Assembly: GCA_028287225.1 (NCBI GenBank)
Contig: JAQBPZ010000273.1
Location: 1 to 20,114 of the forward strand
Length of the DNA: 20,114 nt
Reading direction: 5' to 3'
Source: Gemmatimonadota bacterium
GTDB taxonomy: Bacteria > Gemmatimonadota > Gemmatimonadetes > Gemmatimonadales > Gemmatimonadaceae
Positions within the stretch are counted from its first letter, which is position 1; every line of letters begins with the position of its first letter. This document shows positions 5,750 to 12,573 of the stretch, in pieces. A program made the translations under genes and the position numbers. Below the pieces are notes generated by a model. It was given only the letters and a program-made list of their open reading frames with translations, did no database searches and was not told the origin of the DNA.

Positions 5750-7047
5750 CACAGCACCTCCTCGAGCATCTGGAGACCACGGGCGAGCTCCTCGCGCGTC
5801 GCGACGAGCGGGGGCAGCAGGCGCACCGTGTAGTCGCCCGCCGAACAGACGAGCAGCCCGTGCGCGAGCGCCTCGCTCACCACGTGGGCCGCCGTCCCCA
5901 TCACGTCGATGCCCCACATGAGCCCCATGCCGCGCACCTGGCGGATCCGCCCGGTGCGCCGCGCGATCTCGTGCAGCTCGCGTCCCATCCATGCGCCGGT
6001 CTCCGTCACGTGCGCCAGCAGCGCCGGGTCGGAGAGCCGCTCCACCACGTGCAGGGCGACGCTGGCCACGAACGGCCCGCCGCCGAACGTCGTCCCATGG
6101 TCGCCGGGCTTCACCGCCGATGCGATCGCGTCGGTCATGAGAATCGCGCCCATCGGGAGCCCGCCGGCCAGCGGCTTCGCCAGCGTCATGATGTCGGGCT
6201 CGATCCCCGCCTGCTCGTACGCGAACAGCGTCCCGGTCCGCCCCAGGCCGCACTGGATCTCGTCCAGAATCAGCGCGATGTTGCGCGCCCGCGTGATCGC
6301 CCGCAGCTCGCGCAGCAGGCCGGCGTCGAGCACGCGCACCCCGCCCTCGCCCTGCACCGGCTCCAGGATCAGCGCGGCCACGGTGTCCTCGCTCAGCGCG
6401 GCATCCAGCTCCGCGAGGTCGCGCTCGAAGATCGAGACGCCCGGCACCAGCGGCCGGAAGGGCAGCCGGTACGCGGGACGGTCGGTCGCGGCGAGGGTGC
6501 CGAACAGGCGGCCGTGGAATGCGCCGCGCAGCGCGACGATCTCGTGCTTCGCCTCGCCCTGCGTGCGCGCCCAGCGACGGGCGAACTTGAACGCGCCCTC
6601 GTTCGCCTCCGCACCCGAGTTGCAGAAGAACACCTTGTCCGCGAACGACCGGTCCACCAGCGCCGATGCCAGCCGCTCGCCCGGCTCCGTGCCGTACAGG
6701 TTCGACGTGTGCACGAGGCCGTCGGCCGCGGCATGCATCGCGGCGGTGAGGCCCGCGTCGCCGTAGCCGAGCGCGTTCACGGCGATGCCGCTCACGAAGT
6801 CGAGGTACGCCTTGCCGGCGGCGTCGTAGAGATGCACGCCGCTGCCGCGCACGAAGGTCACGGGCGCGCGCTTGTAGGTCGCCAGGATGTCGCTTGCGAC
6901 CCCCGCCTGCTGGCTGTCGCTTGCCACCCCCGCCTGCTGGCGGTCGCTCGTCGGCGCCGCCGCGAGCCCTGCGCTTCCCGGCTGTGCCTCGTGCTCCGTG
7001 GCCGATTCAGGTGCGGAGGTCCGCCCGATGGGTATGGTCGCCGTCAT
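5749..7047 (-). CDS. argD: Acetylornithine aminotransferase
   Basis: A 432-residue class-III PLP aminotransferase that converts N-acetylglutamate semialdehyde to N-acetylornithine with glutamate. Key segments are SGAEANE (144-150), GAFHGR (175-180), ILEPVQGEGG (227-236), DEIQCGLGRTG (262-272) and the PLP lysine K291 in TLAKPLAGG. The start codon overlaps the argB stop (ATGA), consistent with translational coupling. About 53 N-terminal residues precede the normal beginning (ILATYKRAPVTFVRG). They are Ala/Ser/Gly-rich and contain a duplicated nonapeptide, QQAGVASDS-QQAGVASDI. That extension is not part of the fold and is probably disordered. Some relatives also act on succinyldiaminopimelate, so a dual lysine role is possible. 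Argument for argD is strong from both motifs and operon position. Confidence 0.95.
   Translation of the reverse strand: MTATIPIGRTSAPESATEHEAQPGSAGLAAAPTSDRQQAGVASDSQQAGVASDILATYKRAPVTFVRGSGVHLYDAAGKAYLDFVSGIAVNALGYGDAGLTAAMHAAADGLVHTSNLYGTEPGERLASALVDRSFADKVFFCNSGAEANEGAFKFARRWARTQGEAKHEIVALRGAFHGRLFGTLAATDRPAYRLPFRPLVPGVSIFERDLAELDAALSEDTVAALILEPVQGEGGVRVLDAGLLRELRAITRARNIALILDEIQCGLGRTGTLFAYEQAGIEPDIMTLAKPLAGGLPMGAILMTDAIASAVKPGDHGTTFGGGPFVASVALHVVERLSDPALLAHVTETGAWMGRELHEIARRTGRIRQVRGMGLMWGIDVMGTAAHVVSEALAHGLLVCSAGDYTVRLLPPLVATREELARGLQMLEEVL
6888..6941 (-). repeat. 27-bp tandem duplication in the 5' part of argD
   Basis: Two adjacent 27-bp units (6888-6914 and 6915-6941) differ at a single base, and the start of a third unit (GTCGCT) follows at 6943. 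They encode two near-identical nonapeptides in the N-terminal extension of ArgD. The unit length is a multiple of three, so changes in copy number keep the frame. Confidence 0.85.
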
Positions 7048-7811
7048 GTGCGTACACTCTCCACTCGCGTCAGCACTGTTCCGCGATCGAGCTGTTCGAT
7101 CGCGGCGATGTCCGAGATTCGCACCCGTTCCACTCCGCCCTCCAGCGCGCGCAGCGCCGCCTCCAGCTTCGCGCCCATCCCCCCCGCCGCGACGCCGGTC
7201 TCGATGAGCCGGCGCGCGTCGTCGTCCGACAGATGCGCGACCGCCATGCCATCGGCGCGCACCCCCTCCACGTCCGACACGAGCAGCAGCTCCTCCGCGC
7301 CGAGCGCCACGGCGATCGCGGCCGCCGCGTCGTCGCCGTTCACGTTCAGCGTCGTGCTGCCGCTCTCGTCGTTCCCTCGGCTCACCGGCGACAGCACCGG
7401 CAGGTAGCCGCCGGTCAGGAGGAGCCGCAGCAGGCCGGCGTCCACGTCGGTGGGCACGCCGGCAAATCCGAACCGGTGGGCGTCCAGCGGCGCGGCGCGC
7501 ACCATGCCCGCGTCCTCGCCCGACAGCCCCACCGCCGCGACACCGGCTCCCACCAGCGCGGCGACCAGCCGCTTGTTCGCCGAGCCGGAGAGCGCCATCC
7601 GCACGATCTCCAGGTCGAGCGCGCTCGTGACCCGCCGGCCCCCGATGAACTGCGCCTCCACTCCATAGAGACGCTGGAGCGCGCCGATCTCGTCGCCGCC
7701 GCCATGCACCACGACCAGCGCGCCGGGCGCGTCGCGCGTGGCGCCGGCGAGTGCACCGACCAGCGCGGGGTCGAGCTGCGGGCGCCCGCCCACCTTGATC
7801 ACGCGCGTCAC
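7044..7811 (-). CDS. argB: Acetylglutamate kinase
   Basis: A 255-residue amino-acid kinase that phosphorylates N-acetylglutamate. It shows the N-terminal VIKVGG (4-9), VVVHGGGDE (33-41), GGRRVTSALDLEIVRMALSGSANKRLV (58-83) and the LNVNGDDAAAAIA/LLLVSDVEGV segments (155-184) typical of the family. The GTG at 7809-7811 is chosen because it overlaps the argC stop (GTGA) and begins the kinase fold; no ATG fits. It lacks the extra N-terminal helix found in arginine-inhibited hexameric kinases, so it probably resembles the E. coli arginine-insensitive dimer. That would put feedback control on the acetyltransferase or on ArgR. The lysine-pathway LysZ kinase is a relative, but no LysW-like carrier gene is present and the neighbours are arginine genes. 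Confidence 0.93.
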   Translation of the reverse strand: MTRVIKVGGRPQLDPALVGALAGATRDAPGALVVVHGGGDEIGALQRLYGVEAQFIGGRRVTSALDLEIVRMALSGSANKRLVAALVGAGVAAVGLSGEDAGMVRAAPLDAHRFGFAGVPTDVDAGLLRLLLTGGYLPVLSPVSRGNDESGSTTLNVNGDDAAAAIAVALGAEELLLVSDVEGVRADGMAVAHLSDDDARRLIETGVAAGGMGAKLEAALRALEGGVERVRISDIAAIEQLDRGTVLTRVESVRT

Positions 7812-8788
7812 GCGAGGAGCCCCGCCGTCTCGTCGAGCCCGCACATCAGGTTCGCGTTCTGCACCGCCTGTCCCGCCGCGCCCTTCACGAGGTTGTCCAT
7901 CGCCGAGGTGACGAGCAGCATCGGCGCGCGCGTGCCGGCGAGCATCGTCGCCCCGAGGCGCACGACGTTGCGGCGCACCACGTCGCGCAGCGTCGGCTGC
8001 GCGTCGTCCACCTCGAGGAACGCCTCGCCGGCGTACGCCTCGCGGAAGAACGCCACCGGATCGGCGAGCGGCTCCGCGAGCGGCACGGTCAGGGTGGCCA
8101 GGATGCCCCGCGCCACGGGGAGCAGGTGCGGCGTGAACACGAGGTCCACGTCGGCGCCGAAGCCGGCGAGCGTCGCGGTCATCTCGTTGACGTGCCGGTG
8201 GGTGTTGCCCACTCCATACGCGCGGTAGTCGTCGGCCACCTCGGCGAACAGCAGCTCGCGCTTGGGGGCGTTGCCCGCGCCGCTCACGCCACTGGCGGCG
8301 TTGGCGACGATCGTCGCCCCCGCGCGCACCAGGCCGCGCGCCGCGAGCGGCGCGAGGGCGAGGAGGATGGAGGTGGGATAGCAGCCCGGATTGGCGACCA
8401 CGTCGGCCGTCCGGATGGCCGCGCGCGTCGCCGCGCCCAGCTCCGGCATTCCATAGACGGCCGGCGTGGCGGTGTTGCCGGGCCGGAGGTCGCTCGAGAG
8501 GTCCACGACGCGGGGCCCCGCGGCGCGCGTGCGCTCCACCCACGGCAGCGACGCGCCGTGCGGCAGGGCGGCAAAGACGATGGCGGCGTCGGCCAGGGGC
8601 GCGTCGTCCGAGGCGATGAACGTGACGTCGCGGCCACCGAGCCGCACGCGCTGGCCCCGCTGCTCGTTCGCCGTGGCAAAGGCGAGCGAGAAGCGCGGGT
8701 GCCGCGCGATGATCGCGCAGAGCTCTCGGCCGGCATAGCCACTGGCGCCGAGGACGCCGACGGGGATGTTATTCACGCTATAATGCAT
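7808..8788 (-). CDS. argC: N-acetyl-gamma-glutamyl-phosphate reductase
   Basis: About 326 residues; NADPH-dependent reduction of acetylglutamyl phosphate to the semialdehyde. The dinucleotide-binding GVLGASGYAGREL (11-23), VVDLSSDLR (94-102), and the catalytic Cys136 in NPGCYPTS are clear, as is the C-terminal NLVKGAAGQAVQN. The start is ambiguous. In-frame candidates are ATG 8792-8794, ATG 8786-8788 and GTG 8774-8776. The GTG begins directly at the fold (NNIPVGVLGASG) and lies 7 nt after a putative -10 element, which would make the message leaderless. No Shine-Dalgarno is seen at any of them. I list the ATG at 8788 as a compromise. The ArgR box overlaps this region. argB overlaps the stop by 4 nt. 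Confidence 0.93.
   Translation of the reverse strand: MHYSVNNIPVGVLGASGYAGRELCAIIARHPRFSLAFATANEQRGQRVRLGGRDVTFIASDDAPLADAAIVFAALPHGASLPWVERTRAAGPRVVDLSSDLRPGNTATPAVYGMPELGAATRAAIRTADVVANPGCYPTSILLALAPLAARGLVRAGATIVANAASGVSGAGNAPKRELLFAEVADDYRAYGVGNTHRHVNEMTATLAGFGADVDLVFTPHLLPVARGILATLTVPLAEPLADPVAFFREAYAGEAFLEVDDAQPTLRDVVRRNVVRLGATMLAGTRAPMLLVTSAMDNLVKGAAGQAVQNANLMCGLDETAGLLA
8779..8784 (+). promoter_or_regulatory. Putative -10 element of argR
   Basis: A perfect TATAAT on the plus strand, with transcription predicted near 8791 and a leader of about 68 nt before argR. The matching -35 position (about 8756-8762) reads CCGACG at best, which is weak. The -10 shares bases with the ARG box, pointing to autorepression. 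Confidence 0.5.
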
Positions 8789-8799
8789 AATCATGCATT
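8782..8799. promoter_or_regulatory. ARG box (ArgR operator) between argC and argR
   Basis: AATGCATAATCATGCATT is a perfect 7-bp inverted repeat with a 4-bp spacer, 18 bp in all. Length, AT-rich centre and half-site spacing match the E. coli ARG box layout (TGAAT-N4-ATTCA), with TGCAT replacing TGAAT. It overlaps both putative -10 elements, so ArgR bound here could repress its own gene and the argC operon together. This is inferred from layout and from its position beside argR. Confidence 0.75.
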
Positions 8800-8812
8800 T
8801 AGTGCTGGTCAA
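8784..8812 (-). promoter_or_regulatory. Putative promoter of the argC-argB-argD-GNAT operon
   Basis: On the minus strand TTGACC (8807-8812) is followed by 17 nt and then TATGCA (8784-8789). The -35 is five of six to consensus; the -10 is weak. Transcription would begin near 8777, almost exactly at the GTG candidate start of argC. The ArgR palindrome covers the -10. Confidence 0.5.
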
Positions 8813-8848
8813 TCCCCTGTGGAAGGTTTATGTTCATGCAGCCACTCC

Positions 8849-8853
8849 AGGAG
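8849..8853 (+). promoter_or_regulatory. Ribosome binding site of argR
   Basis: AGGAG lies 5 nt before the ATG at 8859. It decides the start, because the same frame is open from an ATG at 8793 that lies inside the operator and adds residues not found in ArgR proteins. Confidence 0.75.
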
Positions 8854-8858
8854 ATTGC

Positions 8859-9320
8859 ATGACGAAGAAGCGCGCGCGGCAGGCTGTGATCCTCGATCTG
8901 GTGGCCCACCATGTCGTGGGCAGCCAGGAAGAGTTGCGGCAGCTGCTCCTGGGGCGGCAGATGGACGTCACCCAGGCGACCCTGTCGCGGGACATCCGGG
9001 ACCTCGGCATCGCCCGGGTCGGCGGGGAGGACGGGGCACGCTACATGCTGCCGGAGCAGGTCTCGGCGCACGACGATAAGCCGTTGCTGGCCAACCTCTT
9101 GCCTCAACTCTTCTCCCGAATCGACGGGGTCGGGGAGCTGATCGTCCTGCATACCGTGGCCAGCGGCGCGCAGCCGATCGCCGAGGCCATCGACCAGGAG
9201 GATTTCGAGGAGGTGATGGGGACGATCGCCGGCGACGACACCATCCTCATCGTCACCCGCTCGTCCAGCGCCCGCCTGGCCCTCACCGCCCGGTTGCTGG
9301 AGCTCGCGGGCGAGTCCTGA
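8859..9320 (+). CDS. argR: Arginine repressor ArgR
   Basis: A 153-residue protein of normal ArgR length. The N-terminal winged helix-turn-helix runs to about residue 70 and includes the recognition segment DVTQATLSRDIRDLGI (36-51). The C-terminal oligomerisation and arginine-binding domain has ELIVLHTVASGAQPIAEAID and the hallmark GTIAGDDTILIV (121-132). ArgR forms hexamers that bind ARG boxes when arginine is plentiful. Its gene lies between argC (divergent) and argG (same strand), with ARG-box-like palindromes on both sides, so control of both units and itself is likely. An AGGAG site 5 nt upstream supports the ATG at 8859. Confidence 0.96.
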   Translation: MTKKRARQAVILDLVAHHVVGSQEELRQLLLGRQMDVTQATLSRDIRDLGIARVGGEDGARYMLPEQVSAHDDKPLLANLLPQLFSRIDGVGELIVLHTVASGAQPIAEAIDQEDFEEVMGTIAGDDTILIVTRSSSARLALTARLLELAGES

Positions 9321-9352
9321 AGGGGTTTGAAACACGCGTTCATATCCGCCCG

Positions 9353-9380
9353 TTGACGAATGCAGCACTTGTGATTAAAT
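9353..9380 (+). promoter_or_regulatory. Putative sigma-70 promoter of argG
   Basis: TTGACG (9353-9358) and TTAAAT (9375-9380) are separated by 16 nt in a locally AT-rich patch 40-70 bp upstream of the argG ATG. It indicates that argG has its own promoter rather than relying on argR read-through. Confidence 0.55.
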
Positions 9381-9398
9381 ATGCATTCGTTCTGCATA
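9380..9398. promoter_or_regulatory. ARG-box-like palindrome at the argG promoter
   Basis: TATGCA (9380-9385) and TGCATA (9393-9398) form a perfect 6-bp inverted repeat with a 7-bp spacer. A third half-site (GAATGCA, 9358-9364) lies 21 bp, two helical turns, upstream of the first. The spacing is one base longer than in the argC/argR box, so this may be a weaker or paired site. Its place over the transcription start fits repression by ArgR. Confidence 0.55.
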
Positions 9399-9420
9399 CT
9401 CTTCCATCTGGAGCCCGCCC

Positions 9421-10668
9421 ATGTCCCGCACCATCGTCCTCGCCTATTCCGGCGGACTCGATACCTCGATCATCGTGCCCTGGCTGCGCGAGCACTACGA
9501 CGCGCGCGTGATCTGCGTGGCGGCCGACATCGGCCAGGGCGCGGCGGAGCTCGCGGGCGTGCGTGAGAAGGCGCTCGCCTCCGGTGCCGAGGAGTGCTAC
9601 ATCGAGGACCTGCGGGAGGAGTTCGTGCGGGACTTCATCTTCCCCACCCTCCGCGCCGGCGCGGTCTACAACCGGAAGTACCTCCTCGGCACCGCCATGG
9701 CCCGCCCGCTCATCGCGAAGCGCCAGGTGGAGGTCGCGCATCGCGTCGGCGCCGACGCGCTCGCCCACGGCTGCACCGGCAAGGGCAACGACCAGGTCCG
9801 CTTCGAGATGACCTTCGCCACCCTCGCCCCGGAGCTGCCCGTGATCGCGCCCTGGCGCGAATGGGACATCCGCAGCCGCGAGGACGCCATCGACTACGCG
9901 ACCCGCAAGGGGATCCCGATCGCCGCGACGAAGGAGAAGATCTACTCGCGGGATGCCAACATCTGGCACCTCAGCCACGAGGGCGGCAACCTCGAGGATC
10001 CGAACTCCGCCCCGAAGGCGGACATGTTCATGCTCACCACCGACCCCACCGCGGCGCCCGATGCCGCGGAGGACGTCGTCATCGGCTTCGAGCAGGGCAC
10101 CCCGGTGTCGGTCAACGGACGGACCCTCGGCCCGGTGGACCTGGTGACGGCGCTCAACGCCATCGGCAGCCGCCATGGCGTGGGACGCATCGACCTCGTG
10201 GAGGACCGCATGGTGGGGATGAAGTCGCGCGGCGTGTACGAGACGCCCGGCGGCACCCTGCTCTACGCGGCGCACAGTGAGCTCGAGCAGCTCGTGCTGG
10301 ATCGCAAGACCCTGGCGGCCAAGGACCTCATCGCGCCGCGCTACGCGGACCTCGTCTACGAGGGCCGCTGGTGGACCACGGAGCGCGAGGCGTACGACGC
10401 CTTCGTCAACGTCACGCAGCAGCGCATCACCGGCACCGTCACCCTGCGCCTCTTCAAGGGCGGCCTCCAGGTGGTGGGACGCGACAGCGCCCACGCCCTG
10501 TACGACGAGCGCTTCGTCACCTTCGGCGAGGACGACGTCTACCAGCAGAGCGACGCGGCCGGCTTCATCCGCCTCTTCGCCCTGCCGGCCCGGGTCCGCG
10601 CGATCAAGGACCAGGAGCTCGCGGGGAGCGGCCAGTTCGTCGCGAAGAAGGAGCTGGTGGAGGTCTGA
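9421..10668 (+). CDS. argG: Argininosuccinate synthase
   Basis: A 415-residue protein that joins citrulline and aspartate with ATP to give argininosuccinate. The ATP pyrophosphatase loop AYSGGLDTSI is at residues 8-17. Family segments follow in order: YNRKYLLGTAMARP, HGCTGKGNDQVRFE, PWREWD, NIWHLSHEGGNLEDP, and EDRMVGMKSRGVYETPGG. Length is normal. A GGAG lies 7 nt before the ATG. It has its own promoter with ArgR-type half-sites and is followed by argH, which performs the next step, after a 210-bp gap holding an inverted-repeat element. Confidence 0.97.
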   Translation: MSRTIVLAYSGGLDTSIIVPWLREHYDARVICVAADIGQGAAELAGVREKALASGAEECYIEDLREEFVRDFIFPTLRAGAVYNRKYLLGTAMARPLIAKRQVEVAHRVGADALAHGCTGKGNDQVRFEMTFATLAPELPVIAPWREWDIRSREDAIDYATRKGIPIAATKEKIYSRDANIWHLSHEGGNLEDPNSAPKADMFMLTTDPTAAPDAAEDVVIGFEQGTPVSVNGRTLGPVDLVTALNAIGSRHGVGRIDLVEDRMVGMKSRGVYETPGGTLLYAAHSELEQLVLDRKTLAAKDLIAPRYADLVYEGRWWTTEREAYDAFVNVTQQRITGTVTLRLFKGGLQVVGRDSAHALYDERFVTFGEDDVYQQSDAAGFIRLFALPARVRAIKDQELAGSGQFVAKKELVEV

Positions 10669-10680
10669 CGCTGTCGTAGG

Positions 10681-10838
10681 AGCTTCAACGCAGAGGACGC
10701 AGAGGGACGGCGAGGACGCAGAGGGAACAGCGAGGACGCCCCGACAGTGCGTGCGGGACAGTCTCCGGAGGGGCAGCAACCCTGGCGGCAGTCCTCTGCG
10801 ACCTCGCAGTGCTCCTCCGCGTCCTCTGCGTTGAAGCT
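10681..10838. repeat. 158-bp inverted-repeat element with ACGCAGAGG arms between argG and argH
   Basis: The left arm starting AGCTTCAACGCAGAGGACGC (10681) matches the reverse complement of 10814-10838 at 24 of 25 positions. A second matched block, GCGAGGACGCAGAGG (10710-10724) against 10793-10807, agrees at 14 of 15. The motif ACGCAGAGGACGCAGAGG repeats inside the left arm. Such CGCAGAGG motifs are, to my knowledge, dispersed intergenic repeats in various bacterial genomes. The RNA would form a long hairpin in any argG-argH transcript. Confidence 0.85.
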
Positions 10839-10878
10839 GTTGACGTGCCACAGCATGCAATCACGAGGAGTCATCCAG

Positions 10879-12318
10879 ATGTCCGTGCTCGACGAAAGCG
10901 TCGCCCCTGCCGAGAAGTCGCACAAGCTGTGGGGCGGTCGCTTCGGCGCCGGCCCGACGCCGGAGTTCGACGCGCTCAACAACTCCATCGGCATCGACTT
11001 CCGGCTCTGGCCGTACGACATCCGCCTCTCCCGGGCGTGGGCCGTGGCGCTCTGGGGGGCCAGCGTCCTCACCCTCGAGGAGAGCCGCGCCATCGAGCAG
11101 GGGCTCGATGCGGTCGGCGCGCGCCTCGCCGCGGGTGAAGCGCCCATCGCGACCGACGAGGATGTCCACACCCTCATCGACCGTCTCCTGCACGACGAGG
11201 TCGGCGACGTGGCATCCAGGCTCCACACCGGGCGCAGCCGCAACGACCAGGTGGCCACCGCCACGCGGCTCTGGACGATGGACGCCTGCCAGCGCCTCGA
11301 CCACGCCGTGCGCACCCTCCAGGGGGTGATGATCGCGCAGGCGGAGACGATCGAGACGGCGCTGATGCCGTCGTACACCCACCTCCAGCGCGCCATCCCG
11401 GTCTCGGGCGCGCACTGGCTCCTCTCGCACTTCTGGCCCCTCGAGCGCGATCGCGCGCGCCTCAAGGCGGGCGCCCGCTCCGCCGCCGTCCTGCCACTCG
11501 GCTCGGGCGCCGTCGCCGGCTGCGCCTACCCCATCTCGCGCGTGCTCCTCCAGGGCACGCTCGGCTTCGACGCGCTGTCGCAGAACTCCATCGACGCGGT
11601 GAGCGACCGCGACTTCATCGCCGAGGTGCTGTTCGCCTCCACGATGATCGGCACGCACCTGTCGCGGCTCGCCGAGGACCTCATCATCTACGGCTCGAGC
11701 GAGTTCGGCTTCGTGCAGTTCGGCGAGGGCTACACCTCGGGCTCCAGCATGATGCCGCAGAAGCGCAACCCCGACGCCCTGGAGCTGGCGCGCGGCTCGG
11801 CGGCGCGCATGCTCGGCAACCTCACGACGCTGCTCGCCACCCTGAAGGGATTGCCGAGCAGCTACAACAAGGATCTGCAGGACGACAAGCGCGTGCTGTT
11901 CGACGCGACCGACACGCTCCTGCTCGTGCTCCCCGCGGTGGCGGGCGCCCTGGCGGAGTGCACCTTCCGCACGGATCGCATGCAGGCGGCGCTGTCCAGC
12001 ACGATGATGGCGACGGATCTCGCGGACTACCTGGTGCGCAAGGGCGCCACCTTCCGGGAGGCGCATGGCGCCGTCGGGCGTCTGGTGCGCGAGAGCGAGC
12101 AGACCGGGCGCGAGATGCAGGACATTCCCTTCGCCTCCTTCGCCGCGGCCCATCCGCTCTTCACCGACGACGTGTACGAATCGCTGAGCGCCGCGCAGTC
12201 GGTGGCGCAGCGCGAGGTGGAAGGCGGCACCGGCCCGTCCGCAGTCCGCGCCCAGATCGAGCAGGCCCGCACCGCCCTCCTGCCCCCTCCGACGCCGCGG
12301 TCGAACAGCGTGGTGTGA
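10879..12318 (+). CDS. argH: Argininosuccinate lyase
   Basis: A 479-residue member of the fumarase/aspartase superfamily that splits argininosuccinate into arginine and fumarate. It begins KLWGGRF (16-22) as usual and has TGRSRNDQ (117-124), the catalytic His168 in SYTHLQRA, and the signature GSSMMPQKRN (288-297) carrying the catalytic serine. GAGGAG ends 8 nt before the ATG at 10879 and decides the start; the frame is open further upstream but runs through the repeat. Only one TGCA half-site (10856-10859) is visible upstream. It is probably cotranscribed with argG unless the intervening hairpin separates them. Confidence 0.97.
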   Translation: MSVLDESVAPAEKSHKLWGGRFGAGPTPEFDALNNSIGIDFRLWPYDIRLSRAWAVALWGASVLTLEESRAIEQGLDAVGARLAAGEAPIATDEDVHTLIDRLLHDEVGDVASRLHTGRSRNDQVATATRLWTMDACQRLDHAVRTLQGVMIAQAETIETALMPSYTHLQRAIPVSGAHWLLSHFWPLERDRARLKAGARSAAVLPLGSGAVAGCAYPISRVLLQGTLGFDALSQNSIDAVSDRDFIAEVLFASTMIGTHLSRLAEDLIIYGSSEFGFVQFGEGYTSGSSMMPQKRNPDALELARGSAARMLGNLTTLLATLKGLPSSYNKDLQDDKRVLFDATDTLLLVLPAVAGALAECTFRTDRMQAALSSTMMATDLADYLVRKGATFREAHGAVGRLVRESEQTGREMQDIPFASFAAAHPLFTDDVYESLSAAQSVAQREVEGGTGPSAVRAQIEQARTALLPPPTPRSNSVV

Positions 12319-12325
12319 AGGGAAG

Positions 12326-12573
12326 GATTAGGGATTAGGGATTGGGAACTCCACGCGCCGCTCGAGCACCCGCGTGTCGGAGAATGGCGTCCCGGAAGGC
12401 CGTCATCCCGCAGGAGGGAGCACCGCGGCCGAGTGTCGGGATCTGCTGTCCCGGTCGTGAGGCTGGCCCGTCCGCAGGGTTGGCAGATCCCGACTCGACG
12501 CGCTGCGCGCGCTCGTGGGATGACAGGTCCGAGTGGGCAGCCCCGTCAGTTCCTAATCCCTGATCCCTAATTC
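12326..12573. repeat. Palindromic GATTAGG element, copy 1
   Basis: The ends are inverted: GATTAGG-GATTAGG-GATTGGG-AACT at 12326-12350, and the reverse complement of 12548-12573, which reads GATTAGGAACT after two variant heptads. Inside lies a second pair of arms: GTCATCCC (12402-12409) with GGGATGAC (12517-12524), and CGGGATCTGC (12437-12446) with GCAGATCCCG (12483-12492). The whole is a nested palindrome with no coding capacity, between convergent argH and the WYL-like gene, whose TAG stop lies inside the right arm. A related copy begins at about 19942. Confidence 0.85.

Noticed and set aside
5860..7407. Long plus-strand open frame across argD and argB
   Set aside because: It is a mirror of the two arginine genes in the opposite frame: low-complexity, with no recognisable family.
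8793..8858. Upstream ATG (8793) as the argR start
   Set aside because: It lies inside the operator, has no ribosome site, and would add 22 residues not seen in ArgR proteins; ATG 8859 has AGGAG at 5 nt.
10681..10838. CRISPR array or tandem repeat
   Set aside because: The CGCAGAGG units are not regularly spaced by unique spacers and the main symmetry is inverted, not direct.
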